DNA from: UBA1435 sp041663285
Lineage (GTDB): Bacteria > Patescibacteriota > Microgenomatia > UBA12405
Direction: 5' to 3'
Assembly (NCBI GenBank): GCA_041663285.1
Contig: JBAZSP010000003.1
Coordinates: 1-58,655 of the forward strand
DNA: 58,655 bases
In this document: positions 32,824 to 41,172 of the stretch, piece after piece
Layout of the letters: each line of letters begins with the position of its first letter
Numbering within the stretch: the first letter of the stretch is position 1
Position numbers and translations under genes: made by a program
The notes under the pieces: generated by a model
Told to the model about the DNA's origin: nothing
The model's database searches: none
Seen by the model: the letters and a program-made list of their open reading frames with translations, nothing else

Positions 32824-34563
32824 ATGACCGAACAAATTCTTCCTCCTCCCCCTGTTAGTCCCCAAACAACTCCTCCTTCCGCCTCGACTAGGCCCTCCGG
32901 CTTGATTCTCGGGCTGGTTATCGGCATCTTTTTGACCGCCTCTGCTGCCTTCGCTGTTTATTTCTATGTCCAAAACCAAAAGCTTCAACTGCGTCCTCCG
33001 ATCATAGTTACTCCCACCTCTCTCCCAACCTCCGCTACCCCCACTCCTTCGGCCGAACCATCCCTGCCTTCCGAGGCTCCACTCCCTACCAGCTATTCCG
33101 GGATTAATTGGCTTGATAATCCGGTCAAAATTGCCAAACTAGACATCTTCAAAAACACCCCCCCAGCTGCCAATCAATACGTTATATTTGAATTTTCAAA
33201 CAGCACTTTCTATCACGTTGCCAACCTGCCGGATGGGTCCAAAATGATCGACATTACCATTCCTCTGGATGCCCCCACTCCGAATCCGGCTATCGCTCGG
33301 ATACTTCAATCTCCTGCTGGGAAAGTTACAGTTTTGACTAAACACCTTATTGGAATTTCTGATAACGATATCTACTCCATGTGGAATAGCCCAGTTTCCT
33401 ATTCGACTACCCAAATACTCGAGCTCACCACTCCCGAAACACTCAAAACCTCTTTAGGGGTCTTAACCAAAGCGGGTTATTCGGCGGCCATATTTTTTGA
33501 TGCTATTTCTAACCCCCAAAAAATTACGGAATCTGATTATGGGACACTTTACGTTGCCTATGCTAAAAGCAATGTAGCCGATGCTGTCTTTTCCCTCCGC
33601 TCAATTTATCTTAGGTCTAAAGACAATATCATGAGTGTCTATCAACTCCCTCAAAGCTTTTTCACCGACGATAAGGTTCCTAATATTAAATGGAGCGACG
33701 GCAGTCAAAACACTACCATCTTTCAGGTGGTTCCCAGCGGTGGCTGCGGAGCTTCGGGTGGGATACCAGTTCTAAAGCCCGAAGCTCTTTCCGGCAAAGT
33801 TAAGTCGGGTGTAATTGTTGACGGCAAAGAAGTCTTCCAATTAAACGATTCCGGAAATGCCTTTATTAAAGAAATTTATCAGGAATATAAAAACACCCGG
33901 ACCGAGAATATCATAAGCATCGACCAGTTTGTTCAAAAACGAACCCATTTCATATTTCAGGACGCCTTGGGCGACTGGCAAGCCTATATCAACCAGGATT
34001 ATGTAATGATGGCTGAATGCGGTAAGCCCGTCATTTATCTTTATCCTCAGAAAGATACCGCCGTTACCGTCAAAGTCGGGGCTGTCATTTCTCAATCCGA
34101 CCCAAAGTATCCCCAAAACGGCTGGACAGTTTTGGCCAAACCGTCGGGTGAATTGATCTATGCTAATCAATCGTATCCCTATCTTTTCTGGGAAGGCATG
34201 GGTTTCGGTGATTATCCAAATTATCAAAACAGGGGAGTAGTTGTAACCCAAAAAGATCTAATCACCACTCTCTATTCCCAGCTAAATCAACTAGGCTTAA
34301 ATTCACAAGAATCGGCCGACTTTATGGAATTCTGGCAGCCTCGTTTGCCATCTTCTCCCTATGTCCGTCTAACCTGGCTCAACACTGCTGACATGGACCG
34401 GCTGGCTCCGTTAGCCGTTTCACCCAAACCCGATACGACCATCCGTACCTTTTTGGAATTCGAAGGCTTAGACGAGCCCGTGACTTTGATTCCCCAAACC
34501 CTTTCTGCCCCTCTCCGCCAGGGCTTTACTCTGGTCGAATGGGGCGGGTTATTAAGGAAATAG
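32824..34563 (+). CDS. exported hypothetical protein with YLYP-type C-terminal domain (paralogue 2)
   Basis: A 579-aa full-length paralogue of the preceding protein: Pro-rich N-terminus, one helix (about 27-48), Pro/Thr/Ser linker (about 55-95), a middle beta-rich part with SGGCGASGG, then the conserved domain CGKPVIYLYPQKD, YPYLFWEGMG, RGVVVTQKDL and QGFTLVEWGG. The C-terminal domains are far more alike than the N-terminal parts, so selection keeps the domain while the middle diverges. Cell-surface location is inferred from the single N-terminal helix and linker. Function unknown. Confidence 0.7.
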   Translation: MTEQILPPPPVSPQTTPPSASTRPSGLILGLVIGIFLTASAAFAVYFYVQNQKLQLRPPIIVTPTSLPTSATPTPSAEPSLPSEAPLPTSYSGINWLDNPVKIAKLDIFKNTPPAANQYVIFEFSNSTFYHVANLPDGSKMIDITIPLDAPTPNPAIARILQSPAGKVTVLTKHLIGISDNDIYSMWNSPVSYSTTQILELTTPETLKTSLGVLTKAGYSAAIFFDAISNPQKITESDYGTLYVAYAKSNVADAVFSLRSIYLRSKDNIMSVYQLPQSFFTDDKVPNIKWSDGSQNTTIFQVVPSGGCGASGGIPVLKPEALSGKVKSGVIVDGKEVFQLNDSGNAFIKEIYQEYKNTRTENIISIDQFVQKRTHFIFQDALGDWQAYINQDYVMMAECGKPVIYLYPQKDTAVTVKVGAVISQSDPKYPQNGWTVLAKPSGELIYANQSYPYLFWEGMGFGDYPNYQNRGVVVTQKDLITTLYSQLNQLGLNSQESADFMEFWQPRLPSSPYVRLTWLNTADMDRLAPLAVSPKPDTTIRTFLEFEGLDEPVTLIPQTLSAPLRQGFTLVEWGGLLRK

Positions 34564-34640
34564 AACCTCCCATTTCCCGGCAGACATCTTAAATCTGGCA
34601 GTAATGCCCGAAATGCATTAAAATTACGCATTGCTGATTT

Positions 34641-34711
34641 GACCCGGTAGTAAAGCGGTTATACAGCGGTCTGCAAAACCGTTTAGGTGGGTTCAACTCC
34701 CACCCGGGTCT
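34641..34711 (+). tRNA. tRNA-Cys(GCA)
   Basis: A 71-nt tRNA with acceptor arms GACCCGG/CCGGGTC, anticodon stem GCGGT/ACCGT and loop CTGCAAA giving GCA, T loop TTCAACT. Discriminator T (U), as expected for tRNA-Cys; no CCA encoded. Confidence 0.95.
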
Positions 34712-34799
34712 CAATTAACAAACAAACTGTCTTCAACCTGCTAAACCGGCTACTTCCGTAAATGCCGCCAGCGAATAAAATTTTAAATTGAATATCGTC

Positions 34800-35333
34800 C
34801 TATCCCTTTCTGAGTTCTTGAGTCTCGGCAATTATTTTTCGGTTCTGGGACTGCCACTTTTTGTATTGTCCAAGCATCCGGCTACTTTCCGAATGTTGCA
34901 TAAGTTGTTTATTGGTTAATAGACCTATATATGCAAGAAGTTCCATTTCATTTATCGTACCTTTATAAAAAAATGCACATAATTTCTCTAAAAAATTACA
35001 TGCACTAATTTTAGTTTTAAGCGAAAAAATCTTGGAGTTACTTTCCTCTCGCTCTTCAGCCATTTGTCGGAATAAAAAGTCATGCTCTTTGCTTAAATCG
35101 TTAATAAAAAGCTGGTGAGACAGCCTTAATGTAGTTGAAGCTGTTGAGGCAGACTTCTCAGCTGCGGCATAAGACAAAAATGCGGCAATTACTGCAAGAA
35201 ATGACGTTGTTAATGGGAGCCAAAATTCCCAAGGAGAGGCCTTAAACTGATTGGCAAGAATCTTTGCAGACTCGGTCGAAATAAAGATACTCGTTGCAAC
35301 AGTTTCGGTTAATAATGGCAATACACCTGACAT
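34800..35333 (-). CDS. hypothetical membrane protein with coiled-coil, 177 aa
   Basis: One clear membrane helix near residues 35-60 (WLPLTTSFLAVIAAFLSYAA) and a weaker hydrophobic N-terminus, followed by a long helical cytosolic region (about 65-177) rich in Glu/Lys/Gln. The layout resembles DUF4760-type proteins, often encoded near defence or regulatory genes, but the match is loose. TAAAAT (35345-35340) lies 6 nt before ATG 35333. Function unknown. Confidence 0.5.
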   Translation of the reverse strand: MSGVLPLLTETVATSIFISTESAKILANQFKASPWEFWLPLTTSFLAVIAAFLSYAAAEKSASTASTTLRLSHQLFINDLSKEHDFLFRQMAEEREESNSKIFSLKTKISACNFLEKLCAFFYKGTINEMELLAYIGLLTNKQLMQHSESSRMLGQYKKWQSQNRKIIAETQELRKG

Positions 35334-35441
35334 AGCCGTATTTTACCCCAAACCTAGAAACCTTTTTGTCTAAGCAAAAAATAAGTCATAGCTAAATAAT
35401 AATTCTTACTTCGTGGTAACTTCGTCCGGCACTAATAATCT

Positions 35442-36020
35442 TTACCCTTCCGTCAAAAACAAATCTTTACCTTTATCCCTAAATTCTTCCAGCCATCCTT
35501 TAAAATCCGGGGCAAATTCAAAATCATTATAGGTACTCCATTTTTCTTCCATATCTTTTAGCAAAATTGCTATCTCTTCTTTTGTCAGGTAGGAATAAGG
35601 GTACTCCGTTCCCGTTTTTCCCTCCGAAAACAATTTTCTTCCCTGCCATAAATACTCGATCATCTTTTTTCCCGGTCCTTCTAACTTTTCCAGCAAATTT
35701 TCCAAGTACTCCAAAAAATACGACGTCCAGCCGTCTGATTCTGTCGTTACCCTTTCCGGCTGCGTCTCTGCCAATCGGGACATTAAATAAGGATAATTAT
35801 TTTCCATCTCCACCGCTTTTTCTGGCCCTCCCAAAACCGCCTCTTCGATCATCATCCGGTCTTCTTCTTGGCCAACCTCATAATGCCTTTTACCGTCCAC
35901 CACGACTAATGATTTTTCGTAATTTTCAAATAACTCGTCTGCAATCTTTTTATCTTTTGAGCCAAAACTCTTTTTAAATTTACCTAAATCTATTCCGGTA
36001 AAATTTGGTCTTATTGACAT
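35442..36020 (-). CDS. hypothetical protein, 192 aa
   Basis: A soluble, acidic, mostly helical protein with aromatic clusters (TEYPYSYLTKEE, WSTYNDFEFAPDF). The C-terminal KGWLEEFRDKGKDLF reads like an amphipathic helix. I recognise no family. TAAAAT (36031-36026) lies 5 nt before ATG 36020, fitting a leaderless start. It is an isolated gene in the leftward run 34.8-41.9 kb. Confidence 0.5.
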   Translation of the reverse strand: MSIRPNFTGIDLGKFKKSFGSKDKKIADELFENYEKSLVVVDGKRHYEVGQEEDRMMIEEAVLGGPEKAVEMENNYPYLMSRLAETQPERVTTESDGWTSYFLEYLENLLEKLEGPGKKMIEYLWQGRKLFSEGKTGTEYPYSYLTKEEIAILLKDMEEKWSTYNDFEFAPDFKGWLEEFRDKGKDLFLTEG

Positions 36021-36072
36021 GGTTTATTTTATCACTCCCGATCCCGTCTCAAACTTGTCAGAACAGGAAAGC

Positions 36073-36672
36073 TTATATTTTTATATAAATCTGTGCCAAG
36101 AATATTTTTGAATGTGGCTTATATCTTTCCTGAAATTCAAACTTAAATCCCACCTTTTCAATCATTTCTTTTAGTTCTTTTTCTTCATAAAATCTAAAAT
36201 ATCTTTTTTCCCCTGGCATACCTTCTTGTTCCACTCCTCCCTCATAAGTTCCTTCAATCATTCCAACCAAAAAAACTCCGCCCGGTCTTAAAGTTTTATA
36301 TATATCCTGCAATACTGTTACCACTTTTTCTTTCTTAATATGCAGTAGGGAAGTATAAGCCCATACTCCATCGTATTCTAATTCAGGGAAATCATAATCC
36401 TGAAAGTCCGATTCAATCGATTCAAATCCCAATCTTTTAGTTATCTTAACCATCTCTTTTGAGGCATCAATACAGACAACCTCAAGGCCCCTTTTTTGTA
36501 GAATCAAAGCATCTCTCCCTGATCCACTACCTAAATCGAGAACCTTTTTTCCGTTCAAGAGATTGCAGAATTTGTCAATGGTAGCCAGAGGAAAGTTATC
36601 CCAAAACTCGATTACCTCATCGTCATACTCTTTATAGTACCTATCGTAAGCCTTTATTGTTGCCTGATCCAT
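36073..36672 (-). CDS. class I SAM-dependent methyltransferase
   Basis: A 199-aa enzyme with VLDLGSGSGRDALIL (motif I, about residues 44-58), VVCIDASKEM (about 69), and WAYTSLLHIKKE plus LRPGGVFLVGM, the pattern of Methyltransf_25/11 proteins. Small, without extra domains; substrate unknown. TAGAAT (36684-36679) lies 6 nt before ATG 36672. It starts 9 nt downstream of the stop of the HAM1-like gene. Confidence 0.85.
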   Translation of the reverse strand: MDQATIKAYDRYYKEYDDEVIEFWDNFPLATIDKFCNLLNGKKVLDLGSGSGRDALILQKRGLEVVCIDASKEMVKITKRLGFESIESDFQDYDFPELEYDGVWAYTSLLHIKKEKVVTVLQDIYKTLRPGGVFLVGMIEGTYEGGVEQEGMPGEKRYFRFYEEKELKEMIEKVGFKFEFQERYKPHSKIFLAQIYIKI

Positions 36673-36681
36673 AAACTGATT

Positions 36682-37230
36682 CTACTCTTGCTTTTCGGAG
36701 TCTGTATATTCCTTTAGCTTATTCAAAGCTATTCTTCTATGACTGATTTGGTTTTTTTCTTCAACCGTCATTTCTGAAAAAGTTTTTTCAAAACCATCTG
36801 GCATAAAGATTCTGTCCCAGGCAAATCTGGTATCGCCTCGCGGACTTACAATTTTACCCCTAACTTCTCCTTCAAAATAATGAATCTCCCCCCTTAAATC
36901 GCAGTACCCAATTACCAATTTAGCCGCCGCCCTATAATTTTTAAACCTATCGGCTATTTCGTACAACCCTTCATTACCGATAGTTTTCATAAACCACTTA
37001 ATCAATGGTCCGGGCAAACCGTTTATCGCTTCCAAACTTAGTGAAGCGTCATCGACAAAGAACCGAGTTGCTCCTTGTTTTTTCGCTTCCTCAATTTTTG
37101 CTTCAATTATCTTTTTTGAATCAATCTCTTGGATTTCTGGTAGATCAATTTTTAGTTGTTCAATTTCTGGGATAATTAATTTTGTTTCCCTAAACTTTTC
37201 TTCGTTTCCGGTTATATAGTATATTTTCAT
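36682..37230 (-). CDS. RdgB/HAM1-like non-canonical purine NTP pyrophosphatase
   Basis: A 182-aa enzyme. YYITGNEEKFRE (about residues 4-15) is the nucleotide-binding start, FFVDDASLSLEAINGLPGPL (about 57-76) holds the catalytic Asp, and the closing SHRRIAL matches the family SHR motif. It hydrolyses dITP, ITP or XTP to the monophosphate and so keeps deaminated bases out of DNA. The sequence RFFVDDAS.. is closer to the archaeal/eukaryotic HAM1 form than to E. coli RdgB. A leaderless promoter overlaps its start. Confidence 0.9.
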   Translation of the reverse strand: MKIYYITGNEEKFRETKLIIPEIEQLKIDLPEIQEIDSKKIIEAKIEEAKKQGATRFFVDDASLSLEAINGLPGPLIKWFMKTIGNEGLYEIADRFKNYRAAAKLVIGYCDLRGEIHYFEGEVRGKIVSPRGDTRFAWDRIFMPDGFEKTFSEMTVEEKNQISHRRIALNKLKEYTDSEKQE

Positions 37231-37245
37231 GGCCTATTTTACCAT
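37226..37245 (-). promoter_or_regulatory. leaderless promoter, 20-nt block identical to 22890-22909
   Basis: TAAAAT (37241-37236), AGGCC, ATG 37230. Same 20 nt as the promoter and start at 22890-22909. Confidence 0.55.
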
Positions 37246-37264
37246 CAAATTATATTGCTTCCCG

Positions 37265-37351
37265 CTACTCCTCAAACTCCATCAAATAAAGCCCGTCTTT
37301 TTCCAGTTCCTCTACCTTCCAATACCTTGTCGGGCTCTCGCACTTAATCAT
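37265..37351 (-). CDS. possible 28-aa small protein
   Basis: ATG 37351 opens MIKCESPTRYWKVEELEKDG followed by 8 more residues and TAG, overlapping the stop of the upstream gene by 8 nt, an arrangement that suggests translational coupling. The composition looks protein-like, but nothing else supports expression. Confidence 0.3.
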   Translation of the reverse strand: MIKCESPTRYWKVEELEKDGLYLMEFEE

Positions 37352-37775
37352 TTTTTTCTACATTTTTTAAAGCTCTCGTAATCTTAACCTCCAAATCGTT
37401 TATATCATTATAATAAACAACCTGATTGGCAATTCCTTCCATCGTCTCCGATATCTGTGTTTTTTCTTTGGCTATCACAATTACAGTCTTGCCCTTGGCA
37501 AAAGCATACCCCGCTTCAACCCCTATTCCCACTCCCTTTTCTGAAAATTCTACGATAACCATATCTGCCCTATCTATTAGCTTAAACGCTTCTGCCATTA
37601 AGGCCTTTGGGCTCTTAATCAAGCTTCCCATCTTATTCAGCTCGTCAACCCCAACAATTACCTCCATTCCGAGCTTCTTAAAAGTCTTAGCTAAGTTTTC
37701 TATTTGCCGCCCATTCCGATTATCCGGATAATATTTAATAATCAAATAGGCAATCATTACCAATTCTACCAACAA
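37344..37775 (-). CDS. nucleoside 2-deoxyribosyltransferase-like protein (second copy)
   Basis: A 143-aa protein. LIDRADMVIVEFSEKGVGIG followed by VEAGYAFAKGKTVIVIA (about residues 67-103) carries the Glu in the GxxxE..YA helix of the deoxyribosyltransferase/DNPH1 fold. The N-terminal YYPDNRNGRQIENL is a possible substrate loop. Likely N-glycosidic cleavage of a modified or surplus nucleotide. It shares the fold with the gene at 16036-16431 but they are not close copies. ATG alternatives near 37757 exist. Confidence 0.7.
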   Translation of the reverse strand: MLVELVMIAYLIIKYYPDNRNGRQIENLAKTFKKLGMEVIVGVDELNKMGSLIKSPKALMAEAFKLIDRADMVIVEFSEKGVGIGVEAGYAFAKGKTVIVIAKEKTQISETMEGIANQVVYYNDINDLEVKITRALKNVEKND

Positions 37776-37791
37776 TTAATTTTTAGCTTGG

Positions 37792-38598
37792 TCAGTAATC
37801 TGCCCAATGGCATTTAGCCAAATCAATTTCTACCATTAACACCTCTTCGTTTTCTCCCATTGCCTTGGCAATAATTTCTCCATATGGGCTTACCACCATC
37901 GAGTTCCCAACGCTATTTTCTTCGTAAAATCTGCCTGATCTGGCTTTAATCTCGACTCCGCCGCCATAATTGCAAAAAACAAAATACGCCCGGTTTTCTA
38001 ACGCCCTGGCCTTGGCCAATACTTCAGTTTGGTTTATTTCTAGGTTAGTTACCACTTTCTTTTTTGCCGCCTTAACATCTTCCTTCGACCACATCGCCAG
38101 ATTAATGATTATTTCCGGTTTTGATTTTAAATAATCGGCCGAGACTTGAGGACTAATTAAATCGGCGCAAATCTGGATTCCTATTCTTCCCAGCTTTGTA
38201 TTCCAAACCATACTTTCGCTGCCGGGTACTAAGAACTTCTTTTCGCTGCTCCACAACTTTTGTTTGTCATAAAATCCTTCCAGTTTGCCATAACCATCAA
38301 TAAAACAAGTTGAATTAAATTTTCTGCCATTATCGATTCGTCCCAGACTTCCTGGAATAATATTCACTCCATATCTCCTTGCTAGTTCTTTTAAATCCTC
38401 CACAACTTGGTCATTTTGACTTAACGCTAAATCGTAATGGCCATACAACGGTCCTGTTAGCGCGTATTCGGGAAAAACTACTAAATCCGGTTTAAAAAAT
38501 CTGTATTTCTTAATTAGCCGTTCAAACTTTAACAAGTTCGACTTTATTTTTAGATAGTCAATTTTGTATTGCACCACCATTAGCCTTATCTTTCTCAT
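37792..38598 (-). CDS. carbon-nitrogen hydrolase (nitrilase superfamily)
   Basis: A 268-aa enzyme with the Glu-Lys-Cys triad: E44 in VVFPEYALTG, Lys in FYDKQKLW (K112 or K114) and C144 in IQICADLISPQ. The closing GEIIAKAMGENEEVLMVEID is typical too. It hydrolyses an amide or nitrile; in the Nit1/Nit2 branch the substrates are deaminated glutathione or omega-amides, which would fit a metabolite-repair role beside the NUDIX and HAM1-like genes. That role is inference. Confidence 0.9.
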   Translation of the reverse strand: MRKIRLMVVQYKIDYLKIKSNLLKFERLIKKYRFFKPDLVVFPEYALTGPLYGHYDLALSQNDQVVEDLKELARRYGVNIIPGSLGRIDNGRKFNSTCFIDGYGKLEGFYDKQKLWSSEKKFLVPGSESMVWNTKLGRIGIQICADLISPQVSADYLKSKPEIIINLAMWSKEDVKAAKKKVVTNLEINQTEVLAKARALENRAYFVFCNYGGGVEIKARSGRFYEENSVGNSMVVSPYGEIIAKAMGENEEVLMVEIDLAKCHWADY

Positions 38599-38645
38599 TG
38601 GCCATATTCTAGGGTTTATATATTTATATACAAGTCCTGTGAATT

Positions 38646-39344
38646 TTAATACCTTTTCACTCTGTATTCTTTTTCCTCAAATTCAAACTTACCTCCCTCC
38701 ACTTTTTCCAAAATCATTGCCACATCATCAAATAAGTCCGGCAACATCAAAATCTCTGCCTTTGTTTTGAAACAGTTTTTTCCAGCTTCAAAATCTGTCT
38801 TTAATTCTCCTTCTAATTTTTCTGCCTTAAGGATTAAAAAGTACTTATCTTCCAAAATCTCACCGCCTGTCCCCAAATCAGTTTTGTGCTCCATACCTAC
38901 TAACTCCAAATCTCCTCTAAGTCCTGCTTCCTCTTCCAGCTCTCTTCCGCCTGTTTCTAATATCTTTTCTCCCCACCTCACCTTACCTGATATAAATCCC
39001 CAATACCCATAATACGGTTGTTTTAACCTTTGTTGAACTAAATATTTAACCTGCCCCTTTTTTCTTTTTGTTCCGACAACCAACACTGCAATTTTTGGCT
39101 GCCTTTCAATTTCCATGGCTTGAGTATCAAATTGGTTGGCAAACTCTTTACCCTTAGCTGTTAATCGATACTTGCCGTTTTCTGTTTTTTCGATTAATTT
39201 CCAGTCAGTCAGCTGCCGCAAATGAAAACTGAATTGGTCGCTTCCGAGTTTCTTTTTATTCAGCTTGGCAAATCCCACCTCTTCTACAAATAGTAAATCG
39301 CACAAAATCATTGACTGAATTGGGTGGATATCCGTGTTGTTCAT
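38646..39344 (-). CDS. winged-helix - NUDIX fusion protein
   Basis: A 232-aa protein. Residues 1-75 look like a winged helix (QSMILCDLLFVEEVGFAKLN, FSFHLRQLTDWKLIEKTENG) of the ArsR-like type; residues 83-232 are a NUDIX domain with SGKVRWGEKILETGGRELEE (box from G120: Gx5Ex7RExxEExGL). NUDIX-wHTH fusions such as NrtR sense a nucleotide ligand and regulate transcription, but in those the winged helix is C-terminal; here it is N-terminal. The intact box suggests it can still hydrolyse. Start GACAAT..ATG 39344 resembles that at 42090. Confidence 0.85.
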   Translation of the reverse strand: MNNTDIHPIQSMILCDLLFVEEVGFAKLNKKKLGSDQFSFHLRQLTDWKLIEKTENGKYRLTAKGKEFANQFDTQAMEIERQPKIAVLVVGTKRKKGQVKYLVQQRLKQPYYGYWGFISGKVRWGEKILETGGRELEEEAGLRGDLELVGMEHKTDLGTGGEILEDKYFLILKAEKLEGELKTDFEAGKNCFKTKAEILMLPDLFDDVAMILEKVEGGKFEFEEKEYRVKRY

Positions 39345-39395
39345 AACCCTATTGTCTCACCCAAAGTAGGGGATACAAGTGAAATCAATTTCACC

Positions 39396-40301
39396 TTATT
39401 GATCTATCCATCTTTCAAACGAATCCTTGACCTCCTTAATTTTTTTCATCCCGGTTGCTTTTAATAACGCCCACTTGGATTGCTTACTCTCCCACCCATA
39501 AGCTAGTTCTGGAAATTCTTCAGTCGTAATTTCTCCCTTTTTCATTTTCATCATTAATGATGAGTATTGTTCATTATTTTCCCATTCGGGCTTCAATTCG
39601 ACAGGTTCAAACTCTTCATCGTTTCTTTTTCCTACCCAGGGCGAATCTCTTAGTAACCCGATCATAGCTTCATTGCCAAAAGTCGTTTTAACCCATAGCA
39701 GCAAACCCATGCCCACCGTCGATTCTGCCCCATTCAGGCCAGATGATTCTTTCTGGTTAATTGGTCGGCCAATCGTTAAGCACCTTCGATATTCCGTACT
39801 GTGAATCACTAAACCTTGTAATATATCTTTCTTGACTAGCGTAACCAAGTCTTTAATAGTCGTGGACTTCTTTTCGCTTGCTTTTTCGACTAATCGAGCC
39901 CACCCTTCATCTATCAGCTTTGTCGCTGGTTGCCGATCAAGGCCAGTCAGCCCCCACATCTCCACATGACTAACTTCGTGAGCCAGTGCTTCGCTGACCC
40001 CGGGGTAATCACTCCCGGCGTCTTTTAATTCTGCCATCGCTCTGTCTTCGCCTTTAATTGTCCTACATCGACCATCAAAAACAACTAATACTCCTCTCTG
40101 GTTTACATCTACTCGTCCGAACAGAAAACCTTGCTTCCTTCTATTTTCAAAAACAACTTTAATTTCTGTCTTCGTCGGTCTGTCAATTTTCAGCAATTTA
40201 TACGCCTTATCTAATCTTATTTCTACGTCTACTACTAATTCCGGCCTCTTTCCACATTTCAGTCTACCGCCTTGGCTTCCCAATGTCTTAATAGCTCCCA
40301 C
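39396..40301 (-). CDS. HEXXH-motif protein, probable zinc peptidase
   Basis: A 301-aa soluble protein with EALAHEVSHVEMWG near residue 108, the HExxH zinc signature in a helix, followed by DEGWARLVE (near 147) that could supply the third ligand Glu. The N-terminal 80 residues are strands with RVDVNQRGVLVVFDGR. No signal peptide. It resembles secreted or intracellular minimal gluzincins, but I cannot place the family. GTG 40301 is preferred to GTG 40304 because TAAATT (40312-40307) then lies 5 nt before the start, as in neighbouring genes. Confidence 0.6.
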   Translation of the reverse strand: MGAIKTLGSQGGRLKCGKRPELVVDVEIRLDKAYKLLKIDRPTKTEIKVVFENRRKQGFLFGRVDVNQRGVLVVFDGRCRTIKGEDRAMAELKDAGSDYPGVSEALAHEVSHVEMWGLTGLDRQPATKLIDEGWARLVEKASEKKSTTIKDLVTLVKKDILQGLVIHSTEYRRCLTIGRPINQKESSGLNGAESTVGMGLLLWVKTTFGNEAMIGLLRDSPWVGKRNDEEFEPVELKPEWENNEQYSSLMMKMKKGEITTEEFPELAYGWESKQSKWALLKATGMKKIKEVKDSFERWIDQ

Positions 40302-40408
40302 CACCTAATTTACCATTCATCTGGACTAATACAAATTAAATATTTCTACTTTTGTGTCTAATTTTATACCTTTCTTTGATAAAATCGCTCCGGTTAAATT
40401 CAGAACTA

Positions 40409-41152
40409 TCATAACTTAACCCTAAACCCTCCCCGGCTCCAAAACCACATTGGCGGGTGCATTTCAATCGGCGCTATCCCGCTTCCGGCTAATACCTCTC
40501 GCCATCTACGGGATATTTCTTCCTTTGATAACTTAGCCACTTCTTCTGGCGTTATCACTCCCATCCTGACCGATCCCTTGGTCACATGGGTATCCGGCGC
40601 GATTTCAATTATTTCTTTATTTTTCATCTCCACTTGGCCGTAAGTACTCATAATAAAACTCCAGTAATTAAAAATCTTTGGCCCCGACAAATAGGGGAAA
40701 CCGGTTTTAAATTTTACTTGCACCCAGCCCCTAATTATTTCCAAATCGTTATCTGCCTTTTTCCAAAAATTACTCCAATCATCCCAATTATAATAAACAG
40801 TTTCGGCTATCTTTCGCCATATCTTAATATGATTATTTGGTTGTAAGGCTAGCCGGTATCTCACCAATTTCTGCCTTAATTTTTCGATTTCCATATTAGC
40901 TGCCTTTTCCACCTCGAACACCTCCCTTGTTTCCTTATCCCCGTAAGTCTTTAAGGCTGCTTTCCACAAACTATAGCTGTCTCGTTGATAATTAAGGCTC
41001 ATCGGTAATGTAAAGTAGCTCAATCTCCGCTCCCTCGCCTCTCCCTTAAATCCCGGGTTAGCGTCTTCCGGCATCGAGCAATCCCCCAGCTCTCCGTTTT
41101 TGTAAGCCGCGATCAGTTTTTGGCATTTTTCCCACAGTTCTCTTTTCTCCAC
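40409..41152 (-). CDS. hypothetical protein, 247 aa, helical
   Basis: A soluble helical protein that begins with a cysteine- and charge-rich stretch (WEKCQKLIAAYKNGELGDCSMPEDANPG). Conserved-looking segments are YFTLPMSLNYQRDSY, LVRYRLALQPN and FPYLSGPKIFNYWSFIM, then IEIAPDTHVTKGSVRMGV, where the IAPDTHV part recalls helix-hairpin-helix DNA glycosylases. The similarity is not enough to call it. It is one of three accessory genes between the HEXXH protein and the JAMM protein. Function unknown. Confidence 0.6.
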   Translation of the reverse strand: MEKRELWEKCQKLIAAYKNGELGDCSMPEDANPGFKGEARERRLSYFTLPMSLNYQRDSYSLWKAALKTYGDKETREVFEVEKAANMEIEKLRQKLVRYRLALQPNNHIKIWRKIAETVYYNWDDWSNFWKKADNDLEIIRGWVQVKFKTGFPYLSGPKIFNYWSFIMSTYGQVEMKNKEIIEIAPDTHVTKGSVRMGVITPEEVAKLSKEEISRRWREVLAGSGIAPIEMHPPMWFWSRGGFRVKL

Positions 41153-41172
41153 TTTATCTATTTTATCTCTCT

